From Celoporthe dispersa (taxonomy: Eukaryota; Ascomycota; Sordariomycetes; Diaporthales; Cryphonectriaceae), in assembly GCA_016584495.1 (NCBI GenBank), contig WAID01000003.1, positions 6,032,501 through 6,096,500 on the forward strand: 64,000 nucleotides of DNA, given 5' to 3'. The position numbers and the translations under genes are program-made. Shown here one piece after another: positions 10,638-21,569 of the stretch. The number at the start of each line of letters is the position of its first letter. Position 1 is the first letter of the stretch. Below the pieces are notes generated by a model. It did not search any database. It was not told where the DNA came from and saw nothing but the letters and a program-made list of their open reading frames with translations.

Positions 10638-12264
10638 AGTCGCCGTCAGGGTATGAAGAAACAGAAGAAATGACAATAAGTATAAATATATATATATATA
10701 TATAAGTCTGCTGAAGGATGAGGGTGCGCTTCTCACGGCCGCACTGCCAATATTTCTCTAGAATATAAAGCGAGCCCAGAGCAACAGGAGCAGAGAAAAC
10801 AACAGCAGATAGGATGCAGGACCAACGACGATATATTGCAGAGGAGTGTCGCCCTCGAGTGACCGAAGCCACGTGTGGAACCACGGAACCAGCGGCAGAC
10901 GAGCCAACGTGCCTTGAGCGAGGGGAGGCCTTAGTACTATGACGAGAAACCAGACGATGGCCCGTGGAGCCAGGAGCCAGGACAGCTGGTGGCGTCACTT
11001 GAACAAGAGATCCTGATTTGAGGCTGGAATACACCTGCGACCTACCAATGGTTCCATGGCGGCCGGTTGTCCCGCCGCCCCAGCTGAGATGGTGGGGATC
11101 ACCCGTGCAGATGGATGGTAGCATCTCGGCCGGCCATCGTGACTGAGGGGCTGGTCCGGTGGGATTGCTCCAAGAGAGTCGAGCAGCAAAACGGTTCCTG
11201 CATCTTGCAGGGTTGACCTCATGTCATGCCTACCTATGCGGGCACCACGCTGGACGCAGGTGGAGTGCTAGGCCAGGTCAGGAAGGCCAGAGAGGGGAGA
11301 GAGTCTGCCGTGACAGGCACCCTGGTACGGACCAGAAATGCTAGATGAGGGGAGATGGTGGGTGGGTGGTAAGGTCGCATGCAGATGTCATATTGCAGGC
11401 GCCTCCTGACGTCCTCATTCGCCTGTTTTCGCGGTCAGTTGTACTATGTAAATAAGGAGGGTGTGTGCAGAGGTTTGTGATTGGAAGAGGAAGGTGATTC
11501 GGCATTAATGGAACGACTGCTACTGCAGCACGACTTAAGATGAGAGACTGCTAAGTCGTTAGTTCCCGTGTCCCATTTCGGGACCAGGGCCATGTTGTCG
11601 TTCTCTTTCTGGTTAGCAAACTTGTGTCGAGATTTCTCCTAAATTTGGCCGACGGCGATCCTGCTCTGATTGTTATTTATCGACTTGCATCCGGCCATGA
11701 GAGGAGAAATGGAAGGTTGCAAAGAAAAATACAAAGGAAAAAAAAAAAAGAATTAACCCTCCATCCTCTCTTCTCTCGGCGTCCTGCTCAATTCGTCAAC
11801 CGAGCGCAATGGTCAGTGTCACATCATTTGTTCTGTGCAGCTGTGCTTGGGCAAGTGACCATTTACCTTGCATGAGATACTCGGTGACACTGTGACGGGG
11901 CCCCGCACCTGCGGGCAGATAGTGGTCCAAGGTGGTATCAAGTGTTCGTTCTCGTGGCTTCGTAGATACAAGGTATGCATGCGCCCTTGCATGCAATATC
12001 CCGAAAGGCTAGGTACAAAGAGGATAATTTGCCCAGAATGACTCTCCGTTGCCCCCCTCGCTGAGGTCGTACTGCCGGCAAATCCCAGTGCCGGCCTGAA
12101 ATAATGACGCTGGCGTGCTTGCCCCTCCACAGCCCTCCCAAAAAAAATGAAAAGACGAAAAGAAAAAATCCAGACAAGAAAAAGTAGTGCTCGCTCAGTG
12201 GGGGTATATGCTTTAAATAAAGTATGCAGGTTTTTGGTTTTTTTTCTTCGGTTATTTTCTTCTC
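10638..12264. other. Intergenic between the GH5 and PH-domain genes
   Basis: About 1.6 kb with no convincing gene. Long frames antisense to the GH5 gene run into it but are composition shadows. A TA-repeat tract lies at 10681-10704, directly upstream of the GH5 start. Confidence 0.6.
10681..10704. repeat. AT-rich TA repeat upstream of the GH5 start
   Basis: A run of alternating T and A, about 45-65 bp upstream of the GH5 ATG on the minus strand. It could act as a TATA region or be a neutral microsatellite. Confidence 0.7.
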
Positions 12265-13533
12265 TTATGCTGCGACCGCAGCCGTAGCCATGCAGCCACT
12301 GCCAACGGCCATCTTCGCCTCGAGTTCTTTCCTCTTGGCCAGGAGGCTCTTGAAGGCGCCGAGGCACTTCACCAGAGATTCCTCATCGCGGGCACAGAGC
12401 CTGTAGCTCTTTTCTTCCGTGATAATCTGCAGGCAGTGCATTTTCGTTCGGCTCATCGGATCAACATCGACCACGTTGAGGATCATGCCCATCTGCACGA
12501 TGAACTGAACGGTGTATTCCGACTCATCCTTATACAGGATCAGATTCCTGGGCCGGAGCACAGCCCAGCAGTGTTTCCACTGGCGTACCGCGCCCTTACT
12601 GCGCAGCCACCAGAGCCAGCCCTGCCAGAGGATTCGGTCCGGGTCTTGCTCTATGTTGAGGCCGCTGGCCTGGCTGGAATTCCTTGCGCCAACGTCTGGC
12701 CTGGGTCCTGAGGAGGAAACAGGAGGAGACTGTACCGCAAGGCTCTCGATTGACGTGCCGAGGTATCGTTGTATGTCAGTGTCCGAGAAGTCGGATTGTG
12801 AGGCCATCTCGTTTCCCGACAGGCCAGATGATTCCATGGTCGTAGATGGCCGTCGTGGGTTGTACGATGGTCGCGTGAAACCGGTCTTGTTGAAGTCGGC
12901 AGGCTCCGGGGAGCTGGACAGGTACCTGTCGTGGTCATGTAGAATACGACCTGGACCGACGTCCGTCTGGGCGAGGTTAGGCGTCATGAAGGAATCGCGA
13001 CGGATTATTGGGCTCGCCAAGAACATTTCCTCCTCTTCCTCCTCTATCCTGGCATCGCGGCGGATGATGTCAACCCATTGTTGTGCCTGCTCAGCGTCGG
13101 CCGCCTGAAGATGGTGGTTCTTGGATGGAGTGAATAGGCCGAAGACGTTCTCGCGCCTGTGTTTGGGATCCTTGAGTAAGGTGACGGCGGTCAAGTCCGA
13201 GAGGTAAATCTTGTGTCGCAGTTTATTCTCCTTGTCGTCCTTGTAGATGGATAACGTGTTTGGTCGGTATACCAGGTAGACGGTCTTCCATATCTTAGTC
13301 TTCTGCGCCCGCTTCTGCAGGTATCCGCTCTTGATGACGCGATCGAACTCGAAACTCCCATTCTGGTTGACGGGCGAGTATGAGTCGAGAGGGTTCTGGT
13401 TCTTGAGGCGTGAGGCCGCGTTCGGCGTGGGCAGAGGGATCGACGATGGGGCGGCGTGAATCGAGGATCGTTTGTTGTTGTTGTTGTCTGTGCTGACCGC
13501 CAGGGGGGCGAGTTTTCCCTGTATCTCGGCCAT
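12265..13533 (-). CDS. Double pleckstrin-homology (PH) domain protein, Opy1-like
   Basis: Predicted phosphoinositide-binding adaptor at the cytosolic face of membranes. Single exon of 422 aa with two PH domains. The first is about residues 66-165 (VIKSGYLQKRAQKTKIWKTV, ending AEQAQQWVDIIRRD) and the second about 300-405 (ILWQGWLWWLRSK, WAVLRPRNLILYKD, ending SLVKCLGAFKSLL). They are linked by a Ser/Pro-rich disordered segment with an acidic EEEEEE run after the first domain. The architecture matches yeast Opy1, a PI(4,5)P2 sensor, and related fungal proteins; orthology is inferred from layout only. The start is the ATG at 13533. An Asn run near residue 17 is a minor low-complexity feature. 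The upstream leader carries a GA repeat. Confidence 0.82.
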   Translation of the reverse strand: MAEIQGKLAPLAVSTDNNNNKRSSIHAAPSSIPLPTPNAASRLKNQNPLDSYSPVNQNGSFEFDRVIKSGYLQKRAQKTKIWKTVYLVYRPNTLSIYKDDKENKLRHKIYLSDLTAVTLLKDPKHRRENVFGLFTPSKNHHLQAADAEQAQQWVDIIRRDARIEEEEEEMFLASPIIRRDSFMTPNLAQTDVGPGRILHDHDRYLSSSPEPADFNKTGFTRPSYNPRRPSTTMESSGLSGNEMASQSDFSDTDIQRYLGTSIESLAVQSPPVSSSGPRPDVGARNSSQASGLNIEQDPDRILWQGWLWWLRSKGAVRQWKHCWAVLRPRNLILYKDESEYTVQFIVQMGMILNVVDVDPMSRTKMHCLQIITEEKSYRLCARDEESLVKCLGAFKSLLAKRKELEAKMAVGSGCMATAAVAA

Positions 13534-13605
13534 GATCTCTCTCTTCGTCGCCGCGAGAAGCACTTGATTGCAATTGGCGTCGAGTGAGAAGAAGTCGTTT
13601 AAAAT

Positions 13606-13606
13606 C

Positions 13607-13631
<25 letters not shown>
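13606..13631. repeat. GA microsatellite in the PH gene leader
   Basis: About 13 GA units, read as CT on the coding strand, about 75-100 bp upstream of the PH gene ATG. Pyrimidine-rich leaders of this kind are common in filamentous fungi. Confidence 0.85.
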
Positions 13632-13637
<6 letters not shown>

Positions 13638-15140
13638 GGCGAGGTCGAATCCGTGAGGAGCGGAGCGGAGGGGGTTGGTGGGAGTGAGATGACGTGGTGA
13701 ATCAGGGCTGTGTCCACGTCATACGATATAGCAAGGGAAGTTTGTCAAAGAGAGCGGATTCCAGGGTATCTGGATGATCAACGAGAGTATGTATCGAAAG
13801 GAATTTCATGAGGGAGCGTAGAAGGGTGAGGCCGATGGTATCGAATGGACGCAAGGAAAAGAGGAAGAAAAAAAAAAGAAAATCACGATCGTGAGTGAGT
13901 TGAGAGCTATACACCGTACGGCGGAGCGGGAGACTTGGTGGATCGTCGTGAGCAACAAATAGGTCGCGATCGGGGGGTTTAAGGTGTCATATAGAAATGA
14001 GACGTCCTGCTGGGCCTGGGCCTGGACCAAGACAGAGCATGGCTTGAGCGCATCGGGGGGGAGCTGACCCAGTTTGATGTCCGTCCTGGTCTGGTCGGTC
14101 CGGGAGCGGAAGGGTTCGAGGGGAAGGAGGCGAGAGGCGAGGCCAGGAGACGATGGGTGGGTGGTATTGCGCGCGCAGTGGTCGATGGCGATCAGGGCAA
14201 ATCAAAGCTTATGAACGGGTATACGCCGGGGCCCCGCCAGAGGGAAATGGAGATGCTGAAACTCGAGGCGGACAAGGTGCCAGAGGGCCGGTTGGTAAGG
14301 GGAGCGGAAAGGACGCGGCAGTGGACACGAGAGGTTTGAGGAGGAAATGAGCGGGTCGTGTGGGGACAGCGCGTCCAAGGGTCTAGCAGAGGGCGCTAGA
14401 AATTCCATTCGCCAGCGGCTGTCCTCGCTGCATTTTACCATCCGGACAGTACGCTAGTATATTATATGCGAGAAGAAGCGATGAACTTGTTTGGTGGTCG
14501 GTGGTCTCACCATCAGGAGGGACGATGGGCTGAAACACGGTCCTCGGGCTTGGAATCCAGACAGACAGACGACATGTCCTACGATATGATAGGTCATCCT
14601 CTGCAACATCGAGGCTCGCAGATATGCACCATTGCCAGCCCTCTCCTTGGAGGTACATCAACCACCCTTTCGACGATTGGTACTCGTATTGGACTTCCAA
14701 CGTACCAAGATTTACATACACATGCATACATGCGTATTTGTATATGTTCTATAACAACCACCTGGGCTCCTCCAGGTCCAGGTCGAGGCAGCAGAGGCGA
14801 GGACGCCGGGAGGCCACCAATAGTCAGCCGATGAAGGACCGCCCGCAAGAGAGATCTCATGGCTGATTGTGGAATACAGTATCCAGCTACAGCATCACAT
14901 TCTTTTAACACACAGTCTTTCATGTGCCCGCATATCTGATAGGTAAGATTCATCGTGGCCTTGCCAAATTTGGATCGTCAAAACCTCATCTATTTTTATC
15001 CCTTCGATATAGCCGCGCTCTTATTCTTACGAACAAACCAACCTGTCGCCCGTGCGGCAGACAATATGGGCGGCAATTTGGTAAGTATCAGCAGTCATGC
15101 ATAGAGTGCCCACTCCCGCTGAGCCTCTCTCTCCCTTCCT

Positions 15141-15175
15141 CCCCCCCCCCCTCTCTCTCTGTGTGTGTGTGTGTG
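15141..15175. repeat. Compound C / CT / GT microsatellite
   Basis: A C run followed by CT units and then GT units, in noncoding sequence about 470 bp upstream of the APH-kinase gene. Confidence 0.85.
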
Positions 15176-15648
15176 CCCATGTGCGATCCTGGTCTTCTGC
15201 CCCTTCGGCACTGGCTTTACAGACATGTGTTTTTGTCTCGTCAGGCTGCGCTTTGAAGGCGCGTGCTGGTCCGAAGACGTGCAGCCGGCGTACAGCTGGG
15301 CCGATAAGGAGACACGGCATGCGTAGTTCCATGCAGCCACACTCCAAGCGACCTCGCCGAAAGACTCATCGCAGCTTGTCTGTCTTACTACAGGGCACTC
15401 GCGAACGAGGTATTTCCTGCCCGCTTCTAGCACTTCTAGGCCTGGAACCATATAAGGCTGGGCAGTCTCTGCCGCCAAAGTCCCTCCCCTCTTTCTTCCT
15501 CCTCGATTGTTGCAATGCCACTATGTAGGGTGGAAGTGAAAAGTAGCTAGCAGATAACCTCGATCCATCTTTCCTCTGCTTCCTAAAATCTACCTTAGTC
15601 ACCACTCCACCCAAATTGCAGGTCAAGTATTGGTGACACCCACCGAGT

Positions 15649-16924
15649 ATGGCGTCAGAAGCAGCAAGCATACACGAGATCGAGCTTCAGATCAAAGAGG
15701 AGTTTGAAGGGACCCTATTCGCCTGCAGCTCGCTCACACACATGCCTGGCGGCTCGGCAAATTACATCTTCAAAGGAAAACTGGAGAGACCGCTCGAGGA
15801 TGGTACATCTGAAGTTGTCGTCAAGCATGGTGAGGCCTTCGCCGCGTCCAACCCAGGTTTGAAGCTCTCCATCAACCGCTGCGTAAGTTGGCCCCCCTTT
15901 CCACGTCACCAGGTAGGATATCCTCTGTTCATACCGTGATCTAGACCCTCGAGAAAGAGTGCCTCAGGCTGGCGCAGGGCCTGCCTGGAGCCACCAGCAG
16001 CTCGTACGATGTGCGAGCTCCCAGCCTCCTGAGGTTCAACCCAGCATCGAGCACCCAGGTGTTAGAGTACCTGCCCAACTCGATCAACCTGAAATTATAC
16101 GCGCTCAAGCACTTCTCCGCCTCGACACCCGCATCGGCGAGACCGCAAGTTGTCGATATTGGCAGGGGGCTGGGCACCTGGCTGCGCAGCTTCCACGGCT
16201 GGGCAGCCTCGCCGGCGCAGCAGGAACAGCTCTGCACCCTGGCCCTTACGAACACCGAGATGCACATGATCAAGCTGAACTACGGCTACAAACTCCTGCT
16301 CTCGCGTGCCGAGGCGTACCCAGAGCTCCTGGGAGATGCAAAGCCCGTGTTTGAAGAGGTCATAGCCATGGTGATGGCTGAGTTGGAGGATGGGAGCAAA
16401 TTACAGGTCATTCATGGAGACTTCTGGACCGGAAAGTAAGGCACCTGACCCCCCAAGATAATTGCCTTCATCAGCCGCCCCTCTCACTCCTCCCCTCCTC
16501 GCCGGCGCAGTCTGACCGAGATAGTATTCTGCTTCCCGACGAGGCCCTACAGCCCTCCAAACGAACCCCTCTGCTCGTCATCGACTGGGAGATGTTGCAA
16601 CTCTGGCTGCCGCAGCTGGACCTGGGACAGATGATCGCTGAGCTCTACGAGCTGTACCTATACAGACGTATCGAGGCAGGCCTGTGGCTGATCGAGGGGT
16701 TTATGGCCGGGTATGGAGTTGTAGATGATGCCTTCGCCTTTAGGACTGCCCTGCACGTTGGTACGCATCTCGTAGGCTTTGGAAGTATGGTGCCTGGATG
16801 GGGTACCGCTGAGCAGGCCTTGGAGGTGCTCAGGGTCGGGAGGGATATCATTCTGCGGGCATGGGCCAAGGATAGAAAGTGGTTTGAGCGTCACGACCTG
16901 AGGTCAATCTTCAGCGTCGAATAG
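15649..16924 (+). CDS. Aminoglycoside-phosphotransferase-fold (APH) small-molecule kinase
   Basis: Predicted ATP-dependent kinase of the APH/choline-kinase superfamily; in fungi most such proteins have no known substrate. Exons 15649-15882, 15945-16435 and 16525-16924 give 374 aa. The catalytic loop is VIHGDFWTGNILLPD with His235, Asp237 and Asn242. It is formed across the second intron, which fixes the acceptor at GATAG (16523-16524) and rules out the nearer CGCAG at 16509-16510, which gives the wrong frame. The Mg-binding DW follows in VIDWEM (Asp262). The N-lobe has GGSANYIFKG as a glycine-rich turn and VVVKHG with the ATP-binding Lys. Methylthioribose kinase, choline kinase and similar roles are possible; I do not assign one. 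Confidence 0.85.
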
Positions 16925-17117
16925 AGCTGGCAGCTAGTATTAAACTTGGTTCAGACCGAAACCCCTCTTGCCGTGATTATTCATTCTATGACACGAGGCC
17001 AGACCCTATACATTCTGAACTGCCCACGATATAGGGCACAAAAAGACCAGTATTCTTCGGGTGCGCTGTGTCGCGTTACGTAGTCGGTCCCCTGCCGGAG
17101 GCTTATCCGGCCGTCCT

Positions 17118-18422
17118 TTACTGCAGTCCTTCAAAAGAGTCAAAATCATTGGACAAATCCATATAATTCTCCATATTGCCAAAATTCGCGTCGTCAAAGT
17201 TGGACGTGGTACCGCCATCTATCTCAAAGAAATACTCCAGGTCGCTCATGGCGGCATCGTTGTTCTGGCCCGTCGAGAGGTCCATGTTGGCAGGGTCGCC
17301 GGGCCCACCAGCCCCGAAGCTGTCCATGTCGAGCATCGCGTCCAGGTCAATGGTGCCGTTGGACCCGGACTGCACCAAGGCGTCGTTGTTGGCGGAGTCG
17401 ACCGTGAAAGTCGCGTTGGTGAAGGGGATCTGAGGGGCTACAGGGGCGGGAGGTACGACAGGCGCCATCGGAGCAGGAGCAGCCACAGGTGCTGGCACCG
17501 GAGCCGCGGCCGGGGCGGGAGGGGGCACGCTGGCAGGAGGAGGCTTGGGAGCCTGCTTCTGCGCGCCGGCGAGCGGGTTCGGCTTGTTCGCGGGACGACC
17601 TGAGGGCGGGTTCGCCTTGGACGAGGGCTGGCTCGTCTTGGGCGAAGACTTGGGCGCGGGCTTGGGCGCGGGTTTCGGCGTCTGTTTCGGCGTCTGCTTC
17701 GGTGTGGGCTGCTTCGGGGGTGGTGGGCGCTTCTGCTCGGCCGGGGCCTTGGGGCGGGCGAGGGCAGCTGGAGCAGCAGAAGGCTTCGGCACGCCCATGG
17801 CCCCTCCCATATCGGGGAAGGGGGCGACTGGTTTGCCGTCTCCCTTCGGGATGCCATGGTTTGCCATGAAGGGCGACCCCCTATGGCCATCATCGGGGCT
17901 ACGGGCACCGCAGGTCCTGTGGGTTTGAGATCGCCCAGGTCGAGGATCATAGGCGCTGGTGGCTGTGCCTGCATCGGGGCGGGTGGCTGCTCTGGTACCA
18001 CCTGCTCCTTCTCTTGTAGTTTCTGGAGGTCTCGTAGGAAGACTGCCTTGGCTCTTGTCTGTCCGTCTTGTCAGCACAATGCCACCCCGTCCCCCTTCCT
18101 GAACCGGGGTGGGCCACGAGGCCAGACTTACAATCTCAATCTCCATCTCATCGAGCGTCTGGTGAAAACTTTCCGTAGCCTCCTCCATCTTCTTCCTGGC
18201 ATTCATGGCGATCAGGTCTGCGCGGTCCGGGTTCGACCTTTGTGCCGACATGATCCGGCCCATCTGCACCATCTTGAGAGTCGAGCAGGCGCGGTCAGCG
18301 AAGCCAAGGTCCATCACGAGCAAGAAGCAGACACTCACGATAGAATTCAACTGGTTGGTCAGGTTGTCGGCCATGTGCCGCTGGCCAGGCTGGCCCGCGG
18401 CCTTTGCCTTGCCGCTCATCAT
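17118..18422 (-). CDS. med2: Mediator subunit Med2-like protein, with an apparent frameshift
   Basis: Likely fungal Mediator tail-module subunit. Exons on the minus strand are 18339-18422, 18132-18272 and 18058-17118. The first ~95 residues form a helical block (HMADNLTNQLNSIVQMGRIM, then EEATESFHQTLDEMEIEITR and KAVFLRDLQKLQ) resembling the Med2 domain. The rest is Pro/Gln/Lys-rich and disordered, ending in acidic and aromatic patches (DLEYFFEIDGG, NDFDSFEGLQ). Exon 3 changes reading frame at a run of five G on the coding strand (17877-17881). One extra G would give a continuous 388-residue product. A 59-nt intron at 17844-17902 would also restore frame (368 aa), but it has a poor donor (GTAGCC) and no clear branch site. 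The Med2 name is moderate confidence; the gene itself is clear. Confidence 0.62.
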   Translation of the reverse strand: MMSGKAKAAGQPGQRHMADNLTNQLNSIVSVCFLLVMDLGFADRACSTLKMVQMGRIMSAQRSNPDRADLIAMNARKKMEEATESFHQTLDEMEIEIVSLASWPTPVQEGGRGGIVLTRRTDKSQGSLPTRPPETTREGAGGTRAATRPDAGTATSAYDPRPGRSQTHRTCGARSPDDGHRGSPFMANHGIPKGDGKPVAPFPDMGGAMGVPKPSAAPAALARPKAPAEQKRPPPPKQPTPKQTPKQTPKPAPKPAPKSSPKTSQPSSKANPPSGRPANKPNPLAGAQKQAPKPPPASVPPPAPAAAPVPAPVAAPAPMAPVVPPAPVAPQIPFTNATFTVDSANNDALVQSGSNGTIDLDAMLDMDSFGAGGPGDPANMDLSTGQNNDAAMSDLEYFFEIDGGTTSNFDDANFGNMENYMDLSNDFDSFEGLQ

Positions 18423-19539
18423 GATGAGACGCAGCTGGCTGTGGTGGCTAGTGAACGTGTTGTCGCGCAATGTTCTCTTCTCAAGGGAGGGCCTGAGGAG
18501 CCGTCTTCCGCGATGGTTGGCAGGGAATGCGATCGCTGCGCGAAGGAAAGGTTTTCGTAGGGCAGGCCGGGTTGCAGGATGGCGAGAAGAGCAGGATAGT
18601 AGTGAGTTGATGAAGGGCTCCGCCTAGCTGCAGTGGATGAAATATTGCGTCGGTGAGATTGTGACACCCGAACCTCGACAAGGTGAGGCTGGAATACTAA
18701 ATAAGTCTGGAGGCTAAAATAGCTGACAGTTGAGCGCCTGATCGCGCGCTCTGCCTCAGCGGCTCTACCCCCCTAACGACTGTGCTGCCGCCCCCCACAG
18801 AAAGCGTAGTCTCTCAAGCCCCGGGCGATTCAGTGCTGCAGGTACAGGAGACAGTAACCAGGGGAAATGCGGTCTGCAGTAGCTGCATATGTCCTTCCGG
18901 GTGCCCGGTTCTGTAGGATGAGGATCTGGTCAAAGAAAGCCCATTGGAGAGAAAATGCGGCGCCATGTTCACCTGTCTGCCCCAGGCCTGCCCGGGTCTG
19001 CTGCAGTGAAGGTACCTACTTAGGTACCTAGGCTGCCCCTAAGGATGTTGGACCTTGTTACTACATTGAATGACTCCTCAATATATATATATATATATAA
19101 TATGCACAGTGGGCAAGGCTCTGATTGGACATAATAGGAATGAAGACAGACTGCCTCTCAATTTTATAAAAGGTTTGGGAGGCAAAACAGGGTGACGATG
19201 GGTAGATTGGAAGAAGGACATTGGTATAGTTGACAGGGGGACAACTGTACTCTTCGTATCTTTTTGGGCGGTTGCCGGGGTGTTATCTGGGGTAGCCAGG
19301 GGGTTGTGTCCCCCCTCCCGCCACACACAAGTCCTTCGTACAGAGCGCTATATTCACCACCGTAATTGGCCTCCAGCCATCATCATAATCTACCTAACAT
19401 ACTCTCTGGGTCACGATATCTTGTAAACTGATCACTAGGCCTCGATTGCTGGTCTTGACGTGACATACGGAGGTCTCTATTTCATCCTATACTCTGTGCC
19501 ATCGACTTGTCCGCCACGCGACAAGATCTCGCAGAGAAT
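18423..19539. other. Divergent upstream region between med2-like and prolidase genes
   Basis: No gene is visible. It contains a direct repeat of GGTACCTA-type units around 19011-19031 and an AT microsatellite at 19081-19099. Confidence 0.55.
19011..19031. repeat. Short GGTACCTA direct repeat
   Basis: Two copies of GGTACCTA separated by four to five bases; each contains the GGTACC palindrome. Such TAGGTACCTA-like motifs recur in intergenic DNA of several Sordariomycetes, from general familiarity; function is unknown. Confidence 0.5.
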
Positions 19540-21258
19540 ATGGGAGACACGGTCAACGCCCAGCTGGTCGACATCGACGAATTCGACGCCATGTAAGCGA
19601 TGTCGTCTATGCAAAAGTATCGCACTCGCTAACCTTGTGTAAGCTCGATCGAGATCCGACTTGGCGGTTCTAAGAAGCATAAGTCTTCTGGGCCTCGAAG
19701 CTTCGACAAGTACCCAGGTTAGTCAACAGCCTGCCTCACCAGCATGTGCCGGTCCTGATTGCTGACGCATAACCTCAGCAAAGCTCCATGCGCACAAGGT
19801 CAGGCACAACCTAGGTGTGTCCTGTGGTCTTATCTACCTGCCAGGCCAGGTCTCAACAGAGTGGGAGGACACCGATGGAGAGGCGCCTTTCCGGCAGCGC
19901 AGATAGTACGGTCCCTCTTTGTGAAAAAAATTGCCCCGATCTGAGTCTGCTGACATTTCATGTAGTGCCTTTTATCTCTCTGGCGCAAATTTTCCCGGCG
20001 TTGTCGTGACCTACGATATTGGCCGGGACAACCTCATTCTATGGGTCCCCGTCCGGTCGCCAGCGCGGGTGATCTGGGTCGGCGCCCTGCCCAGCATCGA
20101 AGAGTGCGCTGCGCGTTACGATGTTGACTCCGTCAGGGACATCAAAGGCCTCCAGGCCTACATCTGTGATCTGCTCGACCCTCAGGAGAACCCACCGACG
20201 CTCTACGTTCTGCACGAGAGCCAGCAGCCGGACATCAGCCAGGAGCGCTCGTGCAACGGCACTCCCTTCCAGCTTGACGCAAAGCGGCTCCAGCCTGCCA
20301 TGGACGTCTCACGATCTGTCAAGACGCCTTACGAGATTGCGCAGATCCGCAAGGCCGTGGAGATATCCTCTGAAGCTCATCGGGCCGTACAACAGTCGAT
20401 CAAGACCCTGTCCGGCGAGGCCCAGGTCGAGAATGTATTCGTCTCGAAATGTCGCGAATTGGGCGCAAAGAAGCAGGCCTACCCGCCTATCGCCGGCTCA
20501 GGCCCGAATGCAGCCGTGCTTCACTACACCGCCAACAACCAAGATTTCGGGGACCGCCAGTTGATGGTTCTTGATGCTAGCGCCGAGTTCAACTGTTATG
20601 CGAGCGACGTCACGCGAACGTTTCCCCCTGAACGGAAAGTTCTCTGATGAGGCGAAGGAGGTCTATCAGATCGTTGCTGACATGCAAGAGACTTGCATCT
20701 CGATGATCAGGCCCGGAGCAAGCTGGCGGGAGATCTCTTTGAAGGCTAGGGATGTGGCCTACGGTGGACTCCCTAAGCATAGGACTCTTGCAGCCGGGAA
20801 GAATGGGTCAGCCGGCCGACCCCATGGCGGTCAGCCTCTTCTTCATGCACGGGCTGGGTCACCTCGTCGGTCTGGACACTCACGACGTCATCGAGGGCGT
20901 GAGGATCCGACAGCTTTCAGCCCACAGTGCTGGGAAGCCGTCATCAAACGTATCCTGCTTCGGGGGCAAGCGACGGAGCTGGGAACAACTGGGCCCCCTG
21001 CCCACGCCGCCGCTTCTGAAGGACATGGTGATCACTTGCGAGCCTGGACTCTACTTTAATAGGGCATACATCGAGGCCGCCTTGACCAACCAGCCGGAGA
21101 TGGGCCAGTATGTCAACAGGACGGTGCTGGAAAAGTACTATCCGGTCTATGGATGCCGAATCGAGGATTGTATCCTCGTCACCCAAGATGGATATGAGAA
21201 TCTGACAGGCGCTCCCAAGGGTGATGAGATGATCAAGATCGTCAACGGGGAATCATAG
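19540..21258 (+). CDS. pepP: Xaa-Pro dipeptidase (prolidase, M24B), with two apparent frameshifts
   Basis: Metal-dependent peptidase that cleaves X-Pro dipeptides in the cytosol. Exons 19540-19592, 19644-19717, 19779-19905 and 19966-21258. The N-terminal domain (KVRHNLGVSCGLIYLPGQ, then RRYAFYLSGANFPG) is rebuilt cleanly across three introns. The pita-bread catalytic domain has all five metal ligands: VLDAS, CYASDVTRTFP, HGLGH, CEPG and RIED. Two single-base insertions break exon 4: one extra C in the C5 run at 20624-20628, just after DVTRTFP, and one extra C in CCC at 20771-20773, between YGGL and SIGLL. With both removed the product is 514 aa and continuous. Because every ligand and all splice sites are intact, assembly error is more likely than a pseudogene. 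Without correction only a ~300-residue inactive N-terminal fragment would be made. Confidence 0.85.
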
Positions 21259-21569
21259 AAAGAGAAGAGGGCGGAGAATGGCGTATTTGTAATATAACCA
21301 CAAGATCTGCAAGGGATTCCGAAATGCATATCATTCGCAATGCTGGGGAAAACCCTGAAATGGTGAACCAATACTGAACGCCGGCTCATTACTGCCACTT
21401 TTGTTACAACAAATGATATGCGCCCCATCAATGAAAAGCACCCTGCCACTGGCCTACCCGCAAACATCAACCTCTGTCCAGAATGGCCCGCCGTACCTGG
21501 ATTAGCCTCGCTTCTTCGGTACCCCCCATGGTGTTCTATCCAGATCGACCGCCTGTAGAATATTCTCAC
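21259..21569. other. Convergent 3' region between prolidase and Emp47-like genes
   Basis: Untranslated 3' sequence of two convergent genes; nothing else recognised. Confidence 0.6.

Larger units (their letters stand above)
13534..15648. other. Intergenic between the PH-domain and APH-kinase genes
   Basis: About 2.1 kb shared upstream of two divergently transcribed genes. No frame shows a domain-like product. It contains a GA repeat (13606-13631) and a C/CT/GT compound microsatellite (about 15141-15175). Confidence 0.55.

Noticed and set aside
9691..11124. 477-codon open frame antisense to the GH5 gene, extending upstream
   Set aside because: It mirrors GC-rich codon positions of the GH5 gene, is full of Arg/Gly/Pro/His, and has no domain-like text.
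13534..13563. Ten-residue longer PH-domain protein starting at 13563
   Set aside because: That codon is GTG; the first ATG is at 13533.
16511..16524. Nearer acceptor (CGCAG) for the last intron of the APH-fold kinase
   Set aside because: It gives the wrong frame; the GATAG acceptor yields the canonical HGDFWTGNILLPD loop.
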